A stretch of 64,000 nucleotides of DNA, taken from contig CM065320.1 of assembly GCA_033032175.1 (NCBI GenBank), positions 1,178,001 through 1,242,000 on the forward strand. Reading direction: 5' to 3'. The stretch is from Saturnia japonica (Eukaryota > Arthropoda > Insecta > Lepidoptera > Saturniidae). A model generated the notes under the pieces. The model ran no database searches. It was given only the letters and a program-made list of their open reading frames with translations, and had not been told where the DNA came from. Position numbers and translations under genes: made by a program. Below are positions 12,655 through 22,900 of the stretch, piece by piece. Within the stretch, counting starts at the first letter, position 1, and every line of letters starts with the position of its first letter.

Positions 12655-12950
12655 TTGTATAGCAGCTGTCCACGCGGACGCATCGCTCACTTAAGTAGGA
12701 GAGAGACAGATGTCGAACGCTGCCGAACGCGGAGGCCAACTGTGCCTCTTTGTCGCTCGTTCCGCGCTCTCACTTGAACTTCAAGCCTTAAATGGAACGC
12801 CTCAGAGCGAGGTAACACCGCACGTTTTATCGTGCGTGCAGCCGGCTCCATCGAATTATAAGCCGCTGTCACGTTAAAATATCACGATATCTTTCTTGAC
12901 AAACAATAATTCTGTAGTTAACGCATGCGGGGCCGCGGACTCAGCTAGTA
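12655..12950 (-). repeat. CTAGCTGAG-type interspersed repeat
   Basis: Read on the minus strand it starts ACTAGCTGAGTCCGCGGCCC, a style of repeat end seen at several places in this window (for example 43569 and 54476). It continues through a GC-rich segment with an open frame (12872-12687) that shows no protein resemblance. The strong GC contrast with its surroundings marks it as inserted. It may be Helitron-derived, which was not proven. Confidence 0.45.
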
Positions 12951-13967
12951 TTACCTATATTTAATACCTTTATAGTATAATTTTTATTTGACTGTACCTA
13001 TCCTCTCAATAGATTGTAGAGAAAATCGATTATATTGCTGTTTTCAAACCTTTGGTTTGAGACCTATATAAAACAAGTGTTAATAGCGATATAAGGATCC
13101 TCAAAACATACATGAACATGTATGTTACAAACACATGTATCGAACATTGATGTTTCCACAGTTGTCAAGCAAAATTCAAACAGGATTTCCTAAACAACGG
13201 TCGTCAATCAATGTTACATAGCATTGATGTTTACTTACCAATAATAACATCGATGTTAATATCAATTTTTGTCGAATATCGCTCATCTCTGTAGTAGAAA
13301 ATATTTATTTGTTTCTGGTGTAGACTCCTCTGGTTATTGGTCTATGGTGTAGACTGTGAAAAGATCACAGACTAAGCAGAGAGAAAAGATCGTTGAAAGC
13401 TATAAATAAACAAAATCTCCATAAACATAAAAATAACTTTTTCAGCTTGATCGAGCGCCCTGTTGCAAACATAAATACGTAATGTGTGATGAAGTTTGGT
13501 TCACGATGCAGAAAGTTAGGTAACATTCTTCTCATTCTTATGCCGGCTCCATACAATCGTCCAACAGTCGAACTCCGAATTTTAACTATGAACTTGACTA
13601 ACTTGAGCGAACTCGACCAATTTCCAAACCGGCCGACAGCGAATTTCAAACTTCTTATTCATTGCAGACGTCAATGAGATATCCGCGCTCTCGCTATTTT
13701 GTATTAGTGCGTAGTATTATACAGGCAAAGATTGCTCCAGTTACTCTTTACTGATTCTGCCGTCATCGAACAAAATAGCGAAAAATATTTAATTATACAT
13801 AATTTAATTATGAGCCTGATATTATAGCCGCGCACGCTATCTGTAGAGGCCGGAGGGTCGGTTTGTGCAAGTTGGCCAACACGTTCGAACTTATTTGATT
13901 CGGGATTCAAACTCTATTCTCCTTCTACGCGGTACTGTTTACTTAGTAGGTAGCGTACGTTTATTAC
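12951..13967. other. Intergenic stretch left of the Copia element
   Basis: About 1 kb of mixed sequence with several short overlapping open frames on both strands (for example around 13365-13677), none recognisable as protein. Nothing else is supported apart from the target-site copy ATTAC at 13963-13967. Confidence 0.4.
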
Positions 13968-14136
13968 TGTTAGAAAAATATATATTTGTATCTCAAAACA
14001 TTATATTATATTTTTCTCACTTGACATTTTTTTTTGACAAACATTTAAAACAAATTGTTTTTATATGAAGTAAAAACATACAATGATATGCAAAGAGATT
14101 ATATTCGTTTCACAACAAAGCCTCTTTGCTTCAACA
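13968..14136 (-). repeat. 3' LTR of the Copia element
   Basis: This copy lies on the left on the + strand. It is 169 bp, with TGTTAG/CAACA-type ends, next to the polypurine tract at about 14137-14145. It is the same length as the other LTR. Confidence 0.93.
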
Positions 14137-14193
14137 CTCCTCCTTAATCTCATGCATACATACTTAAATGCTAAGAACAACACTCATATGGTT

Positions 14194-16191
14194 TCATACA
14201 CACAATCCCATACCATTCACACACCATTCAAATTTGCCTCTAGATAGAGGTTTGGTTAAGACATCTGCAATCATCTTGTCAGTTTCTCGATATTCTAATT
14301 TTATAATATCAGACTCAATCGCATTGCGTATAAAATGATATCTGATGTCTACATGTTTAGTACGTTGATGATGCACTGGATTGCTTGCTATGGCTATTGC
14401 TGATTGGCTATCTGAAAAAATTGTTATAGCTTTTTGGTCCTTTTGACCAGTAATCTCTGCTATAAATCGCCTTAAGAATACAGCTTCCTTAGTTGCCTCC
14501 GATAATGAGACGTATTCAGCCTCAGCCGTACTAAGAGCAACTGTACGTTGTTTAGTGCTCTGCCACGAAACAGCTCCTCCTTGAATAAGGAACACTGAGC
14601 CCGAATACGAACGGCGATCGCTATCTCCTGCGTAATCAGCATCAGTATAACCTAAAAGAATCTCTTTGCGTTTCTCTTTTATGTATCTCAAGCCAAGAGT
14701 CTTTGTACCTTTTAGATACCGGAGTACCCTTTTAGCTGCAATCCAATGTTGCTCCTCGTAGATCTCATTGAACTGGCTCAAATAATTCACCACATGAGCT
14801 ATATCAGGCCGTGTACAAATCGCCAAATACATAAGTGATCCTATTAAAGCTCGATATGGGATCTTCTCATTTGGTTTCCAGGCATGTCTAGACTTTTCTA
14901 GTCTTTGGCCGGGTACAGCTGGTGTGACAACAGATTTGCAATCCTCCATATTGTACGTTTTTAACAGCTTCTCCACATAATTCTTCTGATGCAGCTTAAG
15001 CCCGTTGACATCTTGTACAATATGAATTCCTAACATTAATTCAGCCTTACCTAGGTCTTTCATTTCAAAGCTGGACTCCAATTCTCTCTTAACTTTGAGC
15101 ATTTCCTGCTCATTGTTCCAAAAAATCAGGATGTCATCAACATACACAGCAATAATTATCACATTAACACCTTGTGACTGCATGTAAACACATGGCTCAT
15201 TCTCAGACCGTCTGAATTTCAATCTTATTAATGCAGAATGAAGCTTCATATTCCACATACGTGGAGCCTGCTTCAGACCATATAGTGACTTTTGTAAAAG
15301 ACAGACACAATCCTCCTTGCCATCTATCTCAAACCCCTCCGGTTGTTTCATATATACAGTTTCTCTTAGATCTCCATTCAGGAAAGCCGATTTAACATCC
15401 ATTTGTTCAATTTTTAGATTCATATTAACTGCTAAAGCTATTAAAACTCTTAACGAACTGTGTCGTACCACAGGTGAAAAAGTTTCAAAGTAGTCAAAGC
15501 CTCTGCGTTGACTAAAACCTCTCGCAACGAGTCGTGCCTTATAACGAGTCTTTCCCCCCGCCTCTTCTTTAATTCGAAATAACCATTTCGAATCAACTAT
15601 GTTACACGATCTCGGTGGTTTCACAAGTATCCAAGTTTTGTTTTTCTTAAGAGCCTCAAGCTCCTCCTCAATTTCAACCTTCCAGTTAGCTGCATCCTCT
15701 CGGGAAAGTGCTTCCTGAACGGTTAAAGGGTTTTGAAATGCAGTAGCAGCTTGATAAGTTACAAAATCTGGAAACTGTTTTGCATTCCTTTCTCGCAATG
15801 GGTATCTTCTATCTGACACCTCATTGTCTAGATGTGACGAGATATCCTCAACATCTGATTCCTCTCTTTCATCAGAAGTTGCCCACTTGTCATCCTCAAT
15901 CTCAATAATTTCGTTTTTAGAAACCGTTTGCTTCGTCTCTGCATCATTTCCATCTCGTTCCTGTGGGACACTCATGTCCTGAACCTCTTCCTTGTCAGTA
16001 GTTTCTGAAACACTCTCTGGTTCGAGTATAGCCTCTGTCAGTTGAACATCTTGCTCTATAGGTACTTCTCTTTTGCTTACGTATTTTTGATTCTCGAAGA
16101 ACACAACATCTCTGCCCTTATGCAGCTCACCCGTCGCTGGATCAACTAAACGGTAACCTTTTGTTTCTTGACAGTATCCAACATGAATCAA
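14194..16191 (-). pseudogene. Copia pol, reverse transcriptase and RNase H half
   Basis: This 665-codon frame follows the gag-protease-integrase frame without a change of phase. Only one TGA (16210-16212) and six further codons lie between them. Visible parts: a linker rich in D and E, the reverse transcriptase with WKVEIEEELEALKKNKTW, ARLVARGFSQ, QMDVKSAFLNGDL and the catalytic YVDDILIF, and the RNase H with YTDADYAGD and LSTAEAEYVSLSEA. Copia normally makes one polyprotein from a single frame, so this half would need read-through of the stop or is dead in this copy. The rest looks intact, which agrees with the near-identical LTRs. Confidence 0.9.
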
Positions 16192-16209
16192 TTCTTTGCT
16201 TTTACTGTC

Positions 16210-18192
16210 TCATTTTTTTCGTTTTTGGTCTGGAATATGAAGGTAAGCCTTGCACCCAAATACTCTGAGGAAGCTCAGATCTACCTTACTTCCAGTCCAC
16301 GCCTCTTCTGGCGTCATATTTTTCACAGCTACAGTTGGTGATCGGTTTTTCAAATACACTGCAGTATTAACTGCTTCAGCCCACAGCTGTCTACCTAAAC
16401 CAGCTTCTTCCAGCATAGTTCTAGCTTTCTCAGTGATGGTTCTGTTAGCTTGTTCGGCAACTCCATTATGTTCGGGTGTATATTCCACTGTGAGTTGATG
16501 ACGTATTCCCCTTGCTTTACAAAACTCATCCATCCGCCTGTTTACAAATTCCTTGCCATTATCGGATCTAATAATTTTCAACTTCTTTCCAGTTTGACGC
16601 TCCACTAGTTTTACGAATTCAGAAAACTTCTCAAATACCTCTCCTTTATTCCTCAAGAAATAAACAAACGTTTTCCTAGTGAGGTCATCAATGAATGTGA
16701 GAAAATATCGATACCCTCCGTATGACTTCTCACTCATAGGTCCACACACGTCAGTGTGAATTAAACCCAATACCTCCTTTACCCTGCTGGCACCAGTTTT
16801 CTTGAATGGCTGCTTTGTCTGTTTTCCCATAACACATGCTTCACACTCTAGCTTACAAATAGTCTTGGAAAAACTTACTCCTTGCACCATCTTATCCATA
16901 AGTAATATAAGATTTCGTACCCCTAGGTGTCCCATTCGCCTGTGCCATAACATCATTTGATTACAATCTGTTGAAGCCATAGCTACTTCCTGTGAACAAT
17001 ATTTTATCTTATAAACACCATTCTCTACACTACCTGCATGAGAAACTTCACCAGTAACCTTACATCCATCTGCTTTCATAATCTTAAAGCCAGTTTTATC
17101 GAATATTAGAACAAGGTTTCTACTAACGATTGTGCTCACACTCAGTAGGTTAGCTGCTAACCCAGGTACATACATTACACCTCTTATTGAAACACCCATC
17201 TTCTCATTAACCACATTACCAACTGCCTTACCAAATACCGTTTCTCCATTTGCACAAGCTACCTCTACTTCTTTGTCTAATTTTTTAAAGTCCGTTAACC
17301 AATCTCTTCTGTTCGTCATATGGTTAGAGGCTCCAGAGTCAAGTATCCAATCTCCAGATCTTTGTTTCCCTGTAGTCGCCATCGCCAATGACGTCAAAGC
17401 ATCCTTCTTAGACTTTGGGTTCTTTGAACAATCTTTTGCTTTGTGAGGCCCATCACAGATGAAGCATTTTATCGTACGAAATTTGGTCGCACTCCACTTC
17501 TGTTGCTTATTATTTTTACTTTTGTTTTTAGCTTGCAAAGCATTCGTCGCAGTACTCGAACCTGCTTGATAGGCGTCCTCCATTTGAAACAGCTTAGCTT
17601 TTACGTAATCAGTGGTTAATTCTATGTTTGTGTTTTCTATTGCTAATCTCATGGGTTGGAATGTCTCCGTTAACCCCTGTAGCATCAAGGTTGCAAGTAG
17701 TTCATCGTCTACATCCTTGCCAAGATCATGAAGCTGCTGCGCTACAATCATCATGGCCGTTACATAGTCTCTCACTGTAGAAAATTGCTCCAATTTCAGG
17801 TTCACCAATTTCGAAAGTAGTTTGCATCGATTATTCAGGCCCTTATCCTCGAAAGCAGCCTTTAGAGCATCCCATGCCTCCTTTGCAAACTTCGCATGGC
17901 GAACGTGGACCAAACAATGTGCCTTCACCATCAAGCAGATTTTTGCTCTGGCCTTTTGATCCCTTTTACAGCCTGAGATATCACTTGCAGCCGGTGTTGT
18001 CATCGTATACTCCCACAAATCTTCATGGATTAAGTAAAGTTCCATCATGAACTTCCACGTGTTATAATCAGTACTACCATCAAGTTTCTCCATTGTTGGT
18101 AGGCTCGAACTCATGTTACCTCCTTGGAAAACGTCTAATTTTTTATTCACGCTAACTGTGTTTACATTATTCCCATTTCCAAAATCTGTCAT
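16210..18192 (-). CDS. Copia gag-protease-integrase
   Basis: 660 codons starting at the ATG at 18192, about 40 bases after the LTR and primer site. In order: a Gag domain (about 30-210), a short zinc knuckle CFICDGPHKAKDC (about 243-255, spaced CX2CX3HX4C), a protease with the active site DSGAS (about 285), a GAG-pre-integrase region with WHRRMGHLG and CEACVMGK, and the integrase core with HTDVCGPM, RSDNGKEF and NGVAEQANR carrying the D, D, E residues. It ends early at TGA after KRKK, where the family normally continues into the reverse transcriptase. No other lesion is seen. Confidence 0.92.
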   Translation of the reverse strand: MTDFGNGNNVNTVSVNKKLDVFQGGNMSSSLPTMEKLDGSTDYNTWKFMMELYLIHEDLWEYTMTTPAASDISGCKRDQKARAKICLMVKAHCLVHVRHAKFAKEAWDALKAAFEDKGLNNRCKLLSKLVNLKLEQFSTVRDYVTAMMIVAQQLHDLGKDVDDELLATLMLQGLTETFQPMRLAIENTNIELTTDYVKAKLFQMEDAYQAGSSTATNALQAKNKSKNNKQQKWSATKFRTIKCFICDGPHKAKDCSKNPKSKKDALTSLAMATTGKQRSGDWILDSGASNHMTNRRDWLTDFKKLDKEVEVACANGETVFGKAVGNVVNEKMGVSIRGVMYVPGLAANLLSVSTIVSRNLVLIFDKTGFKIMKADGCKVTGEVSHAGSVENGVYKIKYCSQEVAMASTDCNQMMLWHRRMGHLGVRNLILLMDKMVQGVSFSKTICKLECEACVMGKQTKQPFKKTGASRVKEVLGLIHTDVCGPMSEKSYGGYRYFLTFIDDLTRKTFVYFLRNKGEVFEKFSEFVKLVERQTGKKLKIIRSDNGKEFVNRRMDEFCKARGIRHQLTVEYTPEHNGVAEQANRTITEKARTMLEEAGLGRQLWAEAVNTAVYLKNRSPTVAVKNMTPEEAWTGSKVDLSFLRVFGCKAYLHIPDQKRKK

Positions 18193-18230
18193 TATTCATC
18201 GTTTTCCATAAATGCTGGGCATACATAACC

Positions 18231-18399
18231 TGTTAGAGAAATATATATTTGTATCTCAAAACATTATATTATATTTTTCTCACTTGACATTTTTTTTTGA
18301 CAAACATTTAAAACAAATTGTTTTTATATGAAGTAAAAACATACAATGATATGCAAAGAGATTATATTCGTTTCACAACAAAGCCTCTTTGCTTCAACA
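18231..18399 (-). repeat. 5' LTR of the Copia element
   Basis: 169 bp, immediately followed on the coding strand by the tRNA-like primer site (18212-18230). It is flanked outside by the target copy ATTAC. It serves as promoter for the minus-strand element. Confidence 0.93.
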
Positions 18400-18439
18400 A
18401 TTACCATAGATTTAATATATTTTCGCCAAGCTAGCTCAG

Positions 18440-19165
18440 TATTATAAATAATATAGACGGCAGGTCGTTGAAATGTTTATTCAACCACCACAATGTATAA
18501 CACATTCGTAAGTTAGCCTATTATATAAAATAATCAGAAAACACGAAAGTCATTTTAAAAGACAACAAAACGACGCGCTAGCTAGAGCTCTTCTTTTTAT
18601 TCTCTGTCAAATTCAAGAATAGAACTAACAACAACCGATGCATATACAACCTACATAGAGTAATCATAGTACCTAGACGGGAGACGTATATCACGGCGTC
18701 TAGAAGTACTAGGGACGGGTTGTCTTACTATAATATGTATATACTTACTACATCTATGCTTTATACCATAAATTAATGATTGGTTTCCGCGCCGCTTCAA
18801 CAAGACATACTGTCGCGTTGCCGTGTCGCGGTTGGCGTACTATACAAATGAGGCATTAAAAACTACACCGAATCAGCACACTCGAGTCAGTAGTGTCAAG
18901 TGTCAGTACTCCGTGCAATTGTTCTGTATCTCAGTGTCATATCGACAATACTGTCATGTTGACAAGCTTTATTTTAATTAAACTAATTACACTACTCACT
19001 ATGTACACACTACGATAATATTTAAGTTGCCGTACTCTAGGAGCTATTGTCTTGTTTGTGGTCGCTCGGTATCTAGTTGTATACATCTTGTATGTCGTGT
19101 TCCTGGATCTCGCCCTTGTATAACCACTATCCACTAATCAAGCGAGGTGGTAGGGATCGCGACTA
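18440..19165. other. Possible solo LTR or unknown intergenic sequence
   Basis: This block has promoter-like traits: TACTATACAAATGAG near 18838, followed by repeated TCAGT initiator-like motifs between 18873 and 18945, then a region ending near 19147 in TGGTAGGGATCGCGAC, which could be a primer site. No second copy lies in the window to prove an LTR. Treat as unassigned. Confidence 0.25.
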
Positions 19166-19423
19166 AAATATACTAATAATAAATAGTAAAGAATTTTCAG
19201 CTTAAAATTACATAGGTACTTAGAAATGTATCTGATATATTATCGAATCTAAAAAAACATCTTATTTACTCTCTATTTTCCGCCACTTGAGATTTTACTG
19301 AGAAAGATCTTCAGTAATGAATCTGAAGTCTGTCTAGTCTCGGTACTAATTATTTTAATAAAAAAACGAGTTATTTATTTAATGAAGTCTAAATTTCTAA
19401 ATATTACCATTTTTTTATGTAAC

Positions 19424-19560
19424 TTCATCTTCCTATCTTAGCAACTAGTCCTCTTTATTTAAGACCATTACTGCCATTATCGAATGAGTATTAAAATAGT
19501 AATGGAATGAGTAAAATGGTGACTCCCTTGTCAGAACTTTTTAGGCAGTTTTCTTGACAT
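19424..19560 (-). repeat. Dispersed repeat 'R1', inverted fragment
   Basis: Its reverse complement matches the right half of copy 2 (12136-12290): an AAGTTCTGACAAGGGAGTCA start, CGATAATGGCAGTAATGGTC in the middle and a GGAAGATGAAG end. Confidence 0.6.
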
Positions 19561-19801
19561 CTCAAAATTTGTGGTCCATGCTATTTTTTCCAATTTACTC
19601 GTGTACAATTACCAAGTTTTATTATGCAAAATTTCACCTGTATTACAACATGATTATGTTCAAATTTATGAATTAAAAACAAAAACCACTAGTTATATGA
19701 TAGTTTGAGATCCGAGTGATTCGACCAAAAAAACTTTTTTATGTAGCTTATTTCAAAGGCTATTAATTGAAATACATAGTAAATATTATCAGAGAACTGT
19801 T

Positions 19802-19807
19802 TTTATT
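19802..19807 (-). promoter_or_regulatory. Polyadenylation signal of the epoxide hydrolase gene
   Basis: TTTATT on the + strand is AATAAA on the coding strand, about 146 bases past the stop. A second TTTATT lies nearby at about 19816. Confidence 0.45.
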
Positions 19808-19952
19808 AACACAATTTTATTTTTAAAGCTCACAAATACCATTTTTACACACCATTTTACGATATTATAGAACGCCTATACTCACAATAGACACGTTGCC
19901 AAGAAGAACGTATATTACTTGTAAACATATATTAGTTTTAAAGCTATAGAAT

Positions 19953-22900
19953 TCAAATGTTATACTTCATCAGGAAATCTCTTATAATTTTGTTGATTTT
20001 CTCTGGTTCTTCTTGTTGTAAAAAATGGCCTACATTTTCAATAATTTTTGTTTCTATGTGAGCGTATTGCGTTTTCATGCGTTCCAGAATACCTCGACTG
20101 ATGTACAGATCGTTATCACCGTTGGCGACTAACATAGGAATATCCTCTTCGAGGTACTTGTCGGCAGCTACACATGTAAAGTTGGCTCGATAGTAGTTGA
20201 TTGGTGGAGTTAAAGCATCTGCAAATGTATCAAATTCTAAAATATAAACGATTATAATATTATGTAATGACACGTTATAATCAATATTTGGGCAACCGAG
20301 GTATTAAAAAAAAAGAAAAACTTGCAATGTAAAACATTATCTAAATATAAAATTCCATCCAGACCGTTGGAGCCCTTTCCATACAAGTTCGTTTCCGTTT
20401 ATATACAAGAATTGCTCACTGTAATAATAATATCTGGGCGACCAAGCTGTGCTCGGTGTCTTATAAACAAAGAAGGAAAAAACCTATCTTAGGTAAACTT
20501 GAAATGTAAAACATTATCTAAATGCAAAGTTTCATCGAAATCGTTGGAGCCGTTTTCGAGAAACCAATTACATATATATATATATATACAAGAATTGCTC
20601 ACTTAATATAACAAGATTAAAATAATGTTATAATTGAGGGCTTTACTTCACTAGGCTTATATCTAAAATAAAATAAAAATCGAAAATTCTCTCTATACAT
20701 TTTTGGCCTGGGGTGCAAGCTGCAAAGAGGCAATAAATTGTGCTTTAAGGAGCACCTAAAGCAGAAAAGCAAAATATATAGGAGTGTTTTAGATGCCTTC
20801 GTGGATTTAGTCACTGCTGTGATAGTAAGTAGCTTGAATTCAAACTAGAATCCACTTAATCTGTAGTTGGTCTAGTTTGATGAACTTTTGGGTCAATACA
20901 AAGTCTGTATAATAATAGTACCAGCCTGTAAACATTTACAGGGACATCCTCTGTTATGCAAACGGGATGGCACGGTCTTAATCATCGCGGCGCATTGGCG
21001 ATTTGAAACGGTGAGAAATCAACAGTTCTCCATTTTTCTCTCATACAATATTGCCACAAAAACGTTTCTTAATAACTATGTTACCGTGGCCGCGTAGATG
21101 GCATAAATGCCAACTTTTACGTACATTGTGTGACCCTGAGAGCCGAAGGATTAAGCGTTCAGATTTTCCTTATCGTCAGCCAATAGAATTAGGTTTGATA
21201 CCAACACATTCCTTCATTCACCTTCTTTCGTCGCGGCAAAGGTCAATAAGTATGAAGAACATGGAATAATAGTCGTATCATGTGAAATGAAAAAAAAAAA
21301 TTAAACCACTCATACTAACAAGGTTTTCTAAACCAATATTTGTAGCATTCTAGGTCTTCTTTGTCGGTTGAAGTTTTCCCAGGAACCAACATGACGTCAT
21401 GCATAGGTAAGTCGTTCATAAGAAGAAGTAACTCCGGTAGCACTGGCATTCGTAACAAAAATATATACCTGAAAATCGAAATCAGTTAGCGAGTATTAAA
21501 TAAAGAAAAATAAAGTATTGACATATTCCACTCATCATTTGAATTTTTCATATATCCTACAAGCTGTGGCCGCGGCTCCGCAGGCGTTAATTACAAAGTT
21601 TATGTGATATCGTGATATATATTTATTTAGATAAGGACCAAGTCCCTAAGGAGAAAAGCATTAAAAAAATGATAAAAATCTATCCAGTAGTATTTGCGTG
21701 ATGCACGCACAGCGGCAAACCTTTATCGTTATATTGGCTGTGGACTAATCCTTCGTGCCCGACTTTATCGCAATCATACGGCGAGATTTGTATAATTTTG
21801 CGAAGTTAGACGTAATGTGCTCTGTGAGGCGGTGCACTTGATGAGTGCAAGAATGTCTAGCACGAAAATCTAACTGCTTAGGCGGGTAGAGGTTTTTCTC
21901 CTCTATTGCGGACTTGAGGCGGTTCAGAAGGAGCCGCTCATAGATTTTACTTAACGTATTGAGAAGACTGATAGGGCGATAGCTGTCGGGAAGCGACGCG
22001 GTCTTGGCGGGCTTATGAATGCTTATCACTATGGCCGTTTTTCAGGCGGCTGGAAAGTGGCAGTGGTCTATGGCTACATTGAAGATGCAGACCAAAAGAG
22101 CTATGAGGTAATCGGGAAGAAGTTTGAGTACTTCATTCCTGATCCCGTCGGGACTTGGTGCTTTTCTAAGCTTAAGGCTTTTAAGAATGGAGCAGACTTG
22201 CTCAGATGTGACCGGAGATGTGTCACTGTCGCGGGGAGCGCGTTCAACTCAGTCACGCGGGATTCGATACCTTCGAAAAGGTCGGTATTTCCAGTGACAC
22301 TGTTCTCGGGGAGCACTGGCTCTCCAGCGTGTGGCAAGGCACTCCGCCTTATCGACGCTATCGAACGCGAGTATGGTGCCGGGACCCCTGTCGAGGGGGG
22401 GGCATATGGTAGGAGACATCTATTTTAAGGGAATGGGCTACTTTCCAGTACGTCAGATGGGACGGTCTTAGTCCTTCGACTAAGGTGTCCCATTTATGAC
22501 TTCTGAACTCGGTTATACAGGCTTTAACCGCTCTCTGAAGTGCGCGTAACCGTGCGCGGTTTTCCTCGGTCGGATAAAAGTTGTGCGCACGAGTCGCAGC
22601 GTTCTTCTCCATCATCAACGCTCGCACATCGGCAGGGAGTACAAAGCGACGATCGTTCGCCACTTGGACCTCTCTTGAGGCCTCTCCGAGGCCGACCTGG
22701 AGGTGGTCAACGAGGGAGTCGATCGCGAGACCTACGTCCGCAGCTGACTCCAATACGTCCGGGATCCTATCTAGACTGGACGAGGTCAGCCTGTCCGCAA
22801 GGTAGTGTTTAAGCTTGGCATAGTCAACCAATTTCACGGAGGGAGGTAATACAATGTAGGTACAAAACATACCTTCTAAAATTAGTTAGGTACTAGAAAG

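Larger units (their letters stand above)
13968..18399 (-). mobile_element. Ty1/Copia LTR retrotransposon, nearly intact
   Basis: Two 169-bp direct repeats (13968-14136 and 18231-18399), each TGTTAGA...TTCAACA, flank gag-pol on the minus strand. A 5-bp target duplication ATTAC lies on both sides (13963-13967 and 18400-18404). By eye the LTRs differ at a single base near their start, so insertion was recent. On the coding strand the primer-binding site after the upstream LTR reads GGTTATGTATGCCCAGCA. This resembles the complement of the anticodon arm of initiator tRNA-Met, the half-tRNA primer used by Copia elements. A purine tract AAGGAGGAG abuts the downstream LTR. The only visible lesion is an in-frame stop in pol. 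Confidence 0.95.

Noticed and set aside
12687..12872. Basic 61-residue frame on - strand
   Set aside because: It lies within a GC-rich interspersed repeat and resembles no protein known to me.
13365..14068. Overlapping open frames on both strands
   Set aside because: No family motif, no splice context, and one runs into the Copia LTR.
16250..17446. Open frames on + strand inside Copia
   Set aside because: Antisense shadows of the gag-pol frame.
22015..22812. Open frames up to 137 codons on + strand
   Set aside because: Antisense to the Jockey-type fragment; the minus strand shows the reverse transcriptase motifs.
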